Source of the DNA: an uncultured Bacteroidales bacterium
GTDB taxonomy: Bacteria > Bacteroidota > Bacteroidia > Bacteroidales > Muribaculaceae
Reading direction: 5' to 3'
Assembly (NCBI GenBank): GCA_905210435.1
Contig: CAJLWO010000011.1
Location: 1 to 61,858, forward strand
DNA: 61,858 nt
The stretch's first letter is position 1. Each line of letters starts with the position of its first letter. Of the stretch, positions 8,667-16,690 are shown piece by piece. Made by a program: the position numbers and the translations under genes. The notes under the pieces are model-generated. The model searched no databases and was not told the origin of the DNA. It saw nothing but the letters and a program-made list of their open reading frames with translations.

Positions 8667-10241
8667 ATGATTAACCCCAGCGAGATATCGGAAGTATTAA
8701 AACAACAGCTCGAAAGCGTTAACTCAAAGGTAGCGTTTGAAGAGGTAGGCACGGTGCTTGAAGTAGGCGACGGCGTGGCACACGTATATGGTCTTGACAA
8801 TGTGTGCGCCAACGAGCTCGTTGAGTTTGAAAACGGCGTCAAGGGCGTGGCCCTCAACCTTGAGGAGAGCAACGTCGGCGTCATCCTGCTCAACGATGTC
8901 AACAAAGTGACCGAAAACATGACCGTGCGCCGCACCGGAGAAATCGCCTCCATACCTGTGGGCGAAGGTGTATTCGGCCGCGTAATCAATGTATTGGGCG
9001 AGCCTGTCGACGGCCGCGGTCCCATCGAGGGAGAGCGGTTGCTGATGCCTCTGGAGCGCAAGGCCCCGGGCGTTATCTTCCGTCAGCCCGTTAATCAGCC
9101 GTTGCAGACAGGTATCAAGGCCGTCGACGCCATGGTGCCCATCGGCCGCGGACAGCGTGAGCTTATCATCGGCGACCGTCAGATTGGCAAGACCGCAATC
9201 GCAATCGACACAATCATCAACCAGCGTAAGAACTTTGAGGCCGGCAAGCCGGTATACTGTATCTACGTGGCTATCGGCCAGAAAGCGTCGTCAATCGCCG
9301 CTACCGTCGAGACACTCCGCCAGCACGGCGCCCTCGACTACACCGTAGTCGTATCGGCCTCGGCTTCCGACTCGGCAGCCATGCGCTATTATTCGCCTTT
9401 CGCCGGCGTGGCTATCGGCGAGTATATCCGCGACACGGGCCGCGACGCGCTCATCGTCTACGACGACTTGTCGAAGCAGGCTGTCGCATACCGCGAGATT
9501 TCGCTTATCCTTAAGCGTCCTTCGGGTCGCGAGGCATATCCGGGCGACATCTTCTATCTGCACTCGCGTCTGCTGGAGCGTGCGGCAAAGATTATCGACA
9601 ACCAGAAGGTCGCATCGATGATGAACGACCTCCCCGCAGTGCTCAAGCCCCTCGTCAAAGGCGGCGGCTCGCTCACTGCACTCCCAATCATTGAGACTCA
9701 GGCCGGCGACGTGTCGGCATATATCCCCACCAACGTTATCTCCATCACCGACGGACAGATATATCTGGAGACCGCACTGTTCAACCGCGGTATCCGTCCC
9801 GCCATCAACGTGGGTATCTCCGTGTCGCGTGTGGGCGGTAACGCACAGATCAAGTCGATGAAGAAAGTGGCCGGTACGCTGAAAATCGACCAGGCCCAGT
9901 TCCGCGAGCTTGAGGCATTCACCAAGTTCGGCGGCGACATCGACCCCGTGACCGCACGTGTCATCGACCGCGGACGCAAGAACGAGCGTCTGCTCATCCA
10001 GCCGCAGTATCAGCCCTGGGCCGTAGAGGACCAGGTGGCAGTGATATTCTGCGGTGTGAACGGTCTGCTCGGCAATGTGCCCATCGAGAAAGTGGATGAG
10101 TTTGAGAACGCACTTCTGCAGCTCCTCCACGCCAAATACAAAGAGGAAATCATAATGCCGATAGCACAGGGCAAGCTCACCGACGAGGTTTCCGACAAGC
10201 TCAAGGCTGTCGCCGCCGAAGTGGCCGCCCGCTACAACTGA
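8667..10241 (+). CDS. atpA: F1Fo ATP synthase subunit alpha
   Basis: The 524-residue non-catalytic nucleotide-binding subunit of F1. The P-loop GDRQIGKTAIAID lies near residue 170 and the signature PAINVGISVSRVGG near residue 375. Length and termini are normal. After it comes a 244-bp gap holding a hairpin and a 9-bp array; this is the largest gap inside the cluster and separates alpha from gamma. Confidence 0.97.
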   Translation: MINPSEISEVLKQQLESVNSKVAFEEVGTVLEVGDGVAHVYGLDNVCANELVEFENGVKGVALNLEESNVGVILLNDVNKVTENMTVRRTGEIASIPVGEGVFGRVINVLGEPVDGRGPIEGERLLMPLERKAPGVIFRQPVNQPLQTGIKAVDAMVPIGRGQRELIIGDRQIGKTAIAIDTIINQRKNFEAGKPVYCIYVAIGQKASSIAATVETLRQHGALDYTVVVSASASDSAAMRYYSPFAGVAIGEYIRDTGRDALIVYDDLSKQAVAYREISLILKRPSGREAYPGDIFYLHSRLLERAAKIIDNQKVASMMNDLPAVLKPLVKGGGSLTALPIIETQAGDVSAYIPTNVISITDGQIYLETALFNRGIRPAINVGISVSRVGGNAQIKSMKKVAGTLKIDQAQFRELEAFTKFGGDIDPVTARVIDRGRKNERLLIQPQYQPWAVEDQVAVIFCGVNGLLGNVPIEKVDEFENALLQLLHAKYKEEIIMPIAQGKLTDEVSDKLKAVAAEVAARYN

Positions 10242-10248
10242 TAAAACA

Positions 10249-10282
10249 CTGTCAGGCAGGGGCACAGCCCTCTGCCTGACAG
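10249..10282 (+). promoter_or_regulatory. hairpin after atpA without a T-run
   Basis: CTGTCAGGCAG (10249-10259) pairs perfectly with CTGCCTGACAG (10272-10282) around a 12-nt loop, 8 bp after the atpA stop codon. No run of T follows, so it is a poor intrinsic terminator. It may act as an RNA processing or stability structure between the alpha and gamma genes. Confidence 0.6.
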
Positions 10283-10299
10283 CTGATACAGCGAAAAAG

Positions 10300-10398
10300 G
10301 CTAAAGCGGCTAAGATAGCTAAGATAGCTAAAATAGCTAAAATAGCTAAAGTAGCTAAGATAGCTAAGATAGCTACCGTAGCTAAGATAGCTGAACCG
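10300..10398. repeat. TAGCTA-type 9-bp array between atpA and atpG
   Basis: Eleven 9-bp units resembling GCTAAGATA follow each other without interruption. The GCTA core is kept and the last positions vary (AAGATA, AAAATA, AAGTA, CCGTA). The array fills much of the atpA-atpG gap. The same unit type recurs at 18254, 27857 and 38115. Confidence 0.9.
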
Positions 10399-10485
10399 CC
10401 CGGCCGCGCTAAAATAACTTCTCTCCCGATTACGACTCTCCTCTCCGCTTAAACATTAAAAATCCAATCATCGCGATATCCGACA

Positions 10486-11370
10486 ATGGCAACTTTAAGA
10501 GAATTAAAAGGACGAATAGGCTCTGTGGCATCTTCCGAGAAAATCACCGGAGTGATGCGCATGACGTCGTCGGCCAAGATGCACAAGGCCGAGCAGATGC
10601 TCCGGCAGCTCGTGCCGTTCCGCAGTCAGGTTGAAACAATCATCGGCAACCTGCTGTCGGCTGATGCGGCGTTCTCGTCGCCGTTGCTCGAGGAGCGCGA
10701 GGTGCGCAACGCCACTGTTGTGGTGTGGGGTTCGGACGACGGCCTTTGCGGTGCCTACAATGTCAACATCTACAAGCAGCTGGTGGCATTGCTCGGCAAG
10801 ATGCGTGCCGAACTGGGTGACAGCGCGGTGATACGCGTGGTGCCCGTCGGAGCGAAGATAGCCAAGGCCGCACGCAAATTGGCGTTGTCAAACGTCACGG
10901 TCGAGCCGGCCGAGGGCGTCTGCGCCAAGAGCGACGACACCGTGGTCAAGACATTCACCCGCAGCCTCGTCGACAGCTTCCTTGCCGGAGATACCGACCG
11001 CGTGGAGCTGCTTTACATGAATTTCAAGAGCGTGTCGCGTCAGCGTCCCCGCGTCGATACCCTTCTGCCTGTCACTACGGCGGCTTTGGGAGCGGCCGAG
11101 GAGGATGCCAAATCGTCGCGCCCCTACATATTCGAGCCCGATGCCAACACCATATTCAACAGGGTGCTGCCGCTGTTCATCCTCTCGGTGATGCAGGAGG
11201 TATTCTGCGAAAACCGTGCTTCGGAGCAGGCGGCCCGCGTCATGGCCATGCAGAGCGCCAACGACAACGCCAAGAAGCTGCTTGACCAGTTGCGCCTCGA
11301 GTATAACAAACTGCGCCAGCAAAGCATCACCACCGAGCTGCTCGACATCGTCGGCGGTCAGGTAAGGTAA
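10486..11370 (+). CDS. atpG: F1Fo ATP synthase subunit gamma
   Basis: The 294-residue central rotor shaft. The N-terminal helix LRELKGRIGSVASSEKITG and the C-terminal helix with SANDNAKKLLDQLRLEYNK are the family's coiled coil. The DDGLCGAYN segment near residue 85 matches the conserved GLCGxxN motif. It is the last atp gene; nuoI follows after 63 bp with no promoter box or terminator seen. Confidence 0.95.
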   Translation: MATLRELKGRIGSVASSEKITGVMRMTSSAKMHKAEQMLRQLVPFRSQVETIIGNLLSADAAFSSPLLEEREVRNATVVVWGSDDGLCGAYNVNIYKQLVALLGKMRAELGDSAVIRVVPVGAKIAKAARKLALSNVTVEPAEGVCAKSDDTVVKTFTRSLVDSFLAGDTDRVELLYMNFKSVSRQRPRVDTLLPVTTAALGAAEEDAKSSRPYIFEPDANTIFNRVLPLFILSVMQEVFCENRASEQAARVMAMQSANDNAKKLLDQLRLEYNKLRQQSITTELLDIVGGQVR

Positions 11371-11433
11371 CGGCGCATGCAACGGAATGAGAAAATAATA
11401 TAAACAACATATCAAAACGTAAGATAGAAACTT

Positions 11434-12210
11434 ATGGGTAGCGTAAAAGATTATTTTTCAGGCTTAGGCTCCGGATTCTTGAGTCTCCTCAAAGGTATGC
11501 AGGTGACCGGAAAGGAATTCGTCACGCCTAAGATTACGGAAAAATATCCCGAGAATCGAGAGACTCATCACATACCCCAGCGTTTCAGAGCGTGTCTGGA
11601 GCTGAAGTATGACGATGAAGGCAATCACAAATGTATCGCCTGCGGCACTTGCGAGCGCAACTGCCCCAACGGCACCATCAACGTCCTCACCAAAATGGTC
11701 GACAAATGGGACGGCACCAAGAAAAAGAAGCTTGACAAATATATCTATGACTTGGGTAGCTGTACGTTCTGTCAGCTTTGTGTGGTGACATGTCCGACCA
11801 ACGCATTGGAGTTTTCCAATGATTTCGAGCAGGCAGTGTTCACCCGCAGCAAGCTCGTCAAGCAGCTCAACTATCTGCCCGAGAAGCCGGAACCCGAACC
11901 CACTCCCGAGGAGAAAGCCAAGCTCCTGGCTGAGAAGCAGGCCAAGATAGAGGCAGCCAAAGCAGCCGCAGCAGCCAAGAAGGCAGCCGGAGCCGCAGCA
12001 CCGGCATCGCTCATCGACGAGAACGACCCGAAGGTGAAAGCCGCTCTCGCCAAGTGCGCCGGCGACCCCGAGAAGGAGGCCAAGGTGCGCGAGGCTCTCG
12101 AGAAGGCCGCCCGCCTCAAAGCCGAAAAGGCCGCAGCTCAAAGCGCTCAGAGTACTCCGAAAGCCGCCGAGGCTCCGAAAGCAAACAATGAAAATAAAAA
12201 ACAAAACTAA
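11434..12210 (+). CDS. nuoI: NADH-quinone oxidoreductase subunit I with long C-terminal tail
   Basis: A 258-residue subunit with two [4Fe-4S] clusters (N6a/N6b). The ligands are Cys67/70/73/77 (CIACGTCERNCP) and Cys110/113/116/120 (CTFCQLCVVTCP). The ferredoxin core ends near residue 150. About 108 further residues follow, almost entirely Ala, Lys, Glu and Pro, predicted helical and charged. Most NuoI proteins end near 150-180 residues; such tails resemble those of RnfC. The gene resumes the nuo order interrupted after nuoH. Confidence 0.95.
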   Translation: MGSVKDYFSGLGSGFLSLLKGMQVTGKEFVTPKITEKYPENRETHHIPQRFRACLELKYDDEGNHKCIACGTCERNCPNGTINVLTKMVDKWDGTKKKKLDKYIYDLGSCTFCQLCVVTCPTNALEFSNDFEQAVFTRSKLVKQLNYLPEKPEPEPTPEEKAKLLAEKQAKIEAAKAAAAAKKAAGAAAPASLIDENDPKVKAALAKCAGDPEKEAKVREALEKAARLKAEKAAAQSAQSTPKAAEAPKANNENKKQN

Positions 12211-12213
12211 AAT

Positions 12214-12735
12214 ATGGAATCAGTAGGAAGTATCATTGCATATATCGTAATCGCGCTGTCGATTATGGTATTCTCGGTACTGGCTGTGACGACACGCAAG
12301 ATTTTGCGCTCGGCGACATTTCTGCTGTTTGCCCTCTTTGCCACCGCGGCCGTCTATTTCATGCTCGGCTACCAGTTCCTGGGCGGTGTGCAGATCGCGG
12401 TCTATGCCGGGGGTATAGTGGTGTTGTTCGTGTTCTCGATTTTGCTGACAAGCCATCCGGGCGACAACAGCAGCAGGCTGGAGTCAAAGAAAAAGACGGT
12501 GGGGCTTATCGGAGCCGTCGCGATGTTTGTGGTGTGCGCATGGTCGCTCATCAGCCGTTGCTCGGTCATCAAGAACCTCCCCGATCTCGGTGAGACCCAG
12601 TTGCCAACGATGAAACAGATCGGCCACGACCTGATGAGTTCGGGCGACCACGGCTATCTGCTTCCCTTCGAGGCTATAAGTGTGTTATTGCTTGCATGTA
12701 TAATCGGTGGCATAGTTGTGGCACGTAAAAAATAA
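12214..12735 (+). CDS. nuoJ: NADH-quinone oxidoreductase subunit J
   Basis: A 173-residue membrane subunit with five predicted helices. The conserved stretch FLGGVQIAVYAGGIVVLFVF near residue 52 is the pi-bulge helix typical of NuoJ. It starts 3 bp after the nuoI stop codon and ends 8 bp before nuoK. Length is normal. Confidence 0.95.
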   Translation: MESVGSIIAYIVIALSIMVFSVLAVTTRKILRSATFLLFALFATAAVYFMLGYQFLGGVQIAVYAGGIVVLFVFSILLTSHPGDNSSRLESKKKTVGLIGAVAMFVVCAWSLISRCSVIKNLPDLGETQLPTMKQIGHDLMSSGDHGYLLPFEAISVLLLACIIGGIVVARKK

Positions 12736-12743
12736 ATACGGAT

Positions 12744-13073
12744 ATGGATTTCTTGAATAATTTTCAGCTGAACTCACTGATGTTCCTGATACCCAGCCTG
12801 TTTATGTTTTGCTGTGGTGTTTACGGGTTTCTGACCCGCCGCAACATGATTGCGATGCTTATATCCCTCGAGCTCATGCTCAACGCGGTCGACATGAATT
12901 TCGTGGTGTTCAACCGTTTCCTTTGCCCCGGGCAGATGGACGGTATGTTCTTCACCCTTTTCGCCATCGCGATAGCCGCCGCCGAGACTGCGGTAGCGAT
13001 AGCCATCATCATCAATGCCTACCGCATCGCAAAGGATATCGATGTTAAAGATTTAACCAAAATGAAATTTTAA
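12744..13073 (+). CDS. nuoK: NADH-quinone oxidoreductase subunit K
   Basis: A 109-residue subunit with three membrane helices. The conserved acidic residues of the proton path lie in the ISLELMLNAVDMNF region near residue 40 and in IAIAAAETAVAIAI near residue 75. It sits 6 bp ahead of nuoL. Confidence 0.95.
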   Translation: MDFLNNFQLNSLMFLIPSLFMFCCGVYGFLTRRNMIAMLISLELMLNAVDMNFVVFNRFLCPGQMDGMFFTLFAIAIAAAETAVAIAIIINAYRIAKDIDVKDLTKMKF

Positions 13074-13079
13074 AGACTC

Positions 13080-15092
13080 ATGGAAGCAACATTACCGCTC
13101 TTGATTCTGGTTCTGCCACTGCTGATGTTCCTCTTCCTGGGGCTTTTCGGCAAGTTTATGAGCCATAAGTGGGCAGGCATCATCGGTACCGCCGGAATGG
13201 GCGTCACGATGATTATGGCCTACTACACTGCTTATCTTTATTTCTTCTCCGGCGATTTTGTCGAAGACGGCACTCGCGTGCAGTACATAGTGTTCAACCA
13301 GGACTGGCTGGCGCTGTGGGGCAATCTCGTCATCAAGTTAGGATTTTTGTTAGACCCGATTTCGGCGCTGATGCTCGTGGTCATCACCACCATCTCGTTC
13401 ATGGTGCATCTCTACAGCAACGGCTACATGCGTGACCATCACGGCGTGTGGGAGACAGGTTTCCAGCGTTTCTACGCATTCCTGTCGCTCTTCAGCTTCT
13501 CGATGCTCGGTCTCGTGGTCGCCACCAACATTTTCCAGATGTACATCTTCTGGGAGCTTGTGGGTGCATCATCCTACCTCCTTATCGGATTCTACTACAC
13601 CAAGCCTTCGGCCGTTTCGGCTTCGAAGAAGGCGTTTATCGTCACCCGTTTCGCCGACCTCGGATTCCTTATCGGTATCCTCATCCTGTCGTTCACTACC
13701 GAGACGTTTGACTTCATGTCGCTCACCTCGACTCCCCTCGCCGGTGTTGAAAACACTTACGTGGTAGACGCAGCGACAGCAACGACCGCTCTCGAGACAG
13801 GCGCCGGACAGATGTTCCTCGGCGGTTCGCTCATGACCTGGGCACTCGTGCTCATCTTCATGGGCGGTATGGGTAAGTCGGCCATGATGCCGCTCCATAT
13901 CTGGCTCCCCGACGCTATGGAAGGCCCGACCCCCGTGTCGGCCCTCATCCACGCCGCAACAATGGTCGTGGCCGGTGTATACCTCGTGGCCCGTCTGTTC
14001 CCGCTCTTCATGATGAATGACGCAATGGGAGGCGCGGCGCTCGACATCGTCACCGTGGTAGGCGCACTGACAGCATTCTATGCCGCAGTGGTGGCCTGCA
14101 CGCAGCTCGACATCAAGCGCGTGCTCGCGTTCTCGACCATATCGCAGATTGCGTTCATGATGGTTTCACTCGGCGTATCGCGCCCCGGAGAGCTTGGACA
14201 TGAAAACCTCGGCTACATGGCGTCGATGTTCCACCTGTTCACCCACGCTATGTTCAAGGCGCTCCTCTTCCTCGGAGCCGGCGCACTGATCCACGCCGTA
14301 GGCTCGAACGACTACACCGCGATGCACGGTCTGCGCAAACGCATGCCCGTCACCCACATCACATTCCTTGTGGGCTGTCTCGCCATCGCCGGTATCATAC
14401 CGTTCTCGGGCTTCTTCTCGAAAGATGAAATTCTTACCGCCTGCTTCGGCAACTCTATCATAGCTTACGTATGGATGTCGATGGTAGCCGGACTGACAGC
14501 ATTCTACATGTTCCGTCTCTACTACCTCATCTTCTGGTGGAAGGAACACAAAGTGCCCGAAGGACACCATGCTCCCAAGGACCAGCCCTGGACCATGACC
14601 CTTCCGCTTGTCATCCTCGCCGTCATCGCCACATTCGCGGGATTCGTGCCCTTCGGCGACCTTGTTACCTGGAACGGACATCCCCACCACGGCGGCATCA
14701 ACTGGATGATTGCCTCGATAAGCCTTTGCGTGGCATTGCTCGCAATTGGCCTCGCCACAATCATGTACCGCAAGGAAAACCCGCTCCCCGAGCGCATGCG
14801 TCTGCTCTTCCCCCGTCTGTGGACATGGGCACGTCACCGCTTCTACTGGGACGAGCTCTACATGTTCATCACCCACAAAATTATCTTCGACAGCATTTGC
14901 AAGCCTATCGCATGGTTTGACCGTCATATCATCGACGGCACGATGGACGCTTTCGCCACCATCACCAACAAGGCATCTTACGCCATACGCGGCCTGCAGT
15001 CGGGCAACGTACAGAGCTATGTATGGGTATACCTCATCGGAGCTTTGGTGCTCGGCGGAGGAACAGTGGCGGTAATCTTCTTATTCTTCTAA
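13080..15092 (+). CDS. nuoL: NADH-quinone oxidoreductase subunit L
   Basis: A 670-residue antiporter-like proton pump subunit. Signatures are the helix 5 glutamate in YIFWELVGASSYLLIGFYY, the segment MPLHIWLPDAMEGPTPVSAL near residue 270, and HLFTHAMFKALLFLGAGA. The C-terminus carries the long lateral helix and a final membrane anchor. Length is usual. Confidence 0.96.
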   Translation: MEATLPLLILVLPLLMFLFLGLFGKFMSHKWAGIIGTAGMGVTMIMAYYTAYLYFFSGDFVEDGTRVQYIVFNQDWLALWGNLVIKLGFLLDPISALMLVVITTISFMVHLYSNGYMRDHHGVWETGFQRFYAFLSLFSFSMLGLVVATNIFQMYIFWELVGASSYLLIGFYYTKPSAVSASKKAFIVTRFADLGFLIGILILSFTTETFDFMSLTSTPLAGVENTYVVDAATATTALETGAGQMFLGGSLMTWALVLIFMGGMGKSAMMPLHIWLPDAMEGPTPVSALIHAATMVVAGVYLVARLFPLFMMNDAMGGAALDIVTVVGALTAFYAAVVACTQLDIKRVLAFSTISQIAFMMVSLGVSRPGELGHENLGYMASMFHLFTHAMFKALLFLGAGALIHAVGSNDYTAMHGLRKRMPVTHITFLVGCLAIAGIIPFSGFFSKDEILTACFGNSIIAYVWMSMVAGLTAFYMFRLYYLIFWWKEHKVPEGHHAPKDQPWTMTLPLVILAVIATFAGFVPFGDLVTWNGHPHHGGINWMIASISLCVALLAIGLATIMYRKENPLPERMRLLFPRLWTWARHRFYWDELYMFITHKIIFDSICKPIAWFDRHIIDGTMDAFATITNKASYAIRGLQSGNVQSYVWVYLIGALVLGGGTVAVIFLFF

Positions 15093-15130
15093 CCGAGACA
15101 GAGCGCTAACAGTTTCAAATATAGTAAATC

Positions 15131-16675
15131 ATGTTTTCCAATATACTGATATATTTCGTAATCGTCCCCATCCTTATGCTGGGGGGATTGGCACTGTGCC
15201 GCAATATCAAGCAGATACGTGCGGTAGCAGTGGCGGGTTCGCTCGTGCTGATAGGTCTGAGCGTCTACCTGCTGGTAGAGTACCTCGCCCAGAGAGGCGC
15301 CGGCGCTGATGCTCCGATGCTTTTCACCGGTTCATGGACCTGGTTCGAGGCGCTCGGCATACACCTCGCGGTAGGTGTCGACGGCGTTTCAATCGCCATG
15401 CTCGTTCTGACATCGATTATTATCTTTGCCGGTTCGTTCGCTTCCTGGAAAATTGACAATCCGAAAGCCTTCTTCCTTTGGCTGATACTTCTCTCCACGG
15501 GTGTCTACGGCTTCTTCATCTCGGTCGACCTGTTCACCATGTTCATGTTCTACGAGGTGGCGCTCATCCCGATGTACCTTCTCATCGGCGTATGGGGCAC
15601 GGGCCGCAAGGAATACTCGGCAATGAAGCTTACCCTGATGCTCATGGGCGGCTCGGCCTTCCTGATGCTCGGTCTGATAGGTATCTATTACAACACCCAG
15701 ATGCCCGACGGCTCGCACACCTGGAACATCATTGAAATCGCCCACCAGGGTCATATCGACAAGGGCTGGCAGTACTTCCTGTTCCCGATGACGTTTGTCG
15801 GATTCGGTGTGCTCGGCGCGATGTTCCCCTTCCACACATGGAGCCCCGACGGTCACGCATGCGCACCGACCGCGGTCTCGATGCTCCACGCCGGCGTGCT
15901 CATGAAGCTCGGAGGCTACGGCTGCTTCCGCGTGGCAATGTACCTGATGCCCGAGGCTGCCAACGAGCTCGCCTGGATATTCCTCATCCTGACCGGTGTC
16001 TCGGTTGTCTACGGAGCCTTCTCGGCCTGCGTACAGACCGACCTCAAATACATCAACGCCTACTCCTCGGTGTCGCACTGCGGCCTTGTGCTCTTCGCGA
16101 TACTGATGATCAACCAGACGGCTATGACCGGTGCCGTGATGCAGATGCTCTCGCACGGTCTGATGACAGCCCTCTTCTTCGCCCTCATCGGTATGATATA
16201 CGGACGTACCCACACGCGTGACATACGCCAGATGGGCGGCCTGATGAAAATCATGCCTTACCTCGCGGTATGCTACGTGATAGCCGGTTTCGCCTCATTG
16301 GGTCTGCCGGGTCTGTCGGGCTTCGTGGCCGAGATGACCATCTTCGTAGGTTCGTTCCAGCAGGGTATGAGCGAGTATCTCGCCGGAGCCGGTTCGCTCC
16401 GCCTGGTATTCACCATCGTGGCATGCTGCTCGATTGTGATAACCGCAGTCTATATCCTCCGCGTGGTCGGCAAGCTGTTGCTCGGCCCGGTGCAGGACAA
16501 GCATCACCTCCAGCTCACCGACGGAACATGGTGGGAACGTGTGTCGACAGTGACACTTATTGTCAGCGTCGCCGCCATCGGTTGCTTCCCCAACTTCTTC
16601 GCAGGGCTTATACGCGACACATTCAACGGCGAGATTTTCGAGGCCGTGAAGCTGAACATGATGAACATATTCTAA
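15131..16675 (+). CDS. nuoM: NADH-quinone oxidoreductase subunit M
   Basis: A 514-residue antiporter-like pump subunit. The family marks are FMFYEVALIPMYLLIGVWG near residue 137, PFHTWSPDGHACAPTAVSM near residue 235 and the long helical core. It lies between nuoL (38 bp) and nuoN (15 bp). Confidence 0.96.
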   Translation: MFSNILIYFVIVPILMLGGLALCRNIKQIRAVAVAGSLVLIGLSVYLLVEYLAQRGAGADAPMLFTGSWTWFEALGIHLAVGVDGVSIAMLVLTSIIIFAGSFASWKIDNPKAFFLWLILLSTGVYGFFISVDLFTMFMFYEVALIPMYLLIGVWGTGRKEYSAMKLTLMLMGGSAFLMLGLIGIYYNTQMPDGSHTWNIIEIAHQGHIDKGWQYFLFPMTFVGFGVLGAMFPFHTWSPDGHACAPTAVSMLHAGVLMKLGGYGCFRVAMYLMPEAANELAWIFLILTGVSVVYGAFSACVQTDLKYINAYSSVSHCGLVLFAILMINQTAMTGAVMQMLSHGLMTALFFALIGMIYGRTHTRDIRQMGGLMKIMPYLAVCYVIAGFASLGLPGLSGFVAEMTIFVGSFQQGMSEYLAGAGSLRLVFTIVACCSIVITAVYILRVVGKLLLGPVQDKHHLQLTDGTWWERVSTVTLIVSVAAIGCFPNFFAGLIRDTFNGEIFEAVKLNMMNIF

Positions 16676-16690
16676 AAAGATTAATAAGAA

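Noticed and set aside
9291..10265. Open frame of 324 codons antisense to atpA
   Set aside because: Shadow of atpA without promoter box or recognisable domain.
7215..10398. Possible CRISPR arrays at the 9-bp repeats
   Set aside because: Units of 7-10 bp without spacers of 25-40 bp and no cas genes nearby; these are simple tandem arrays.
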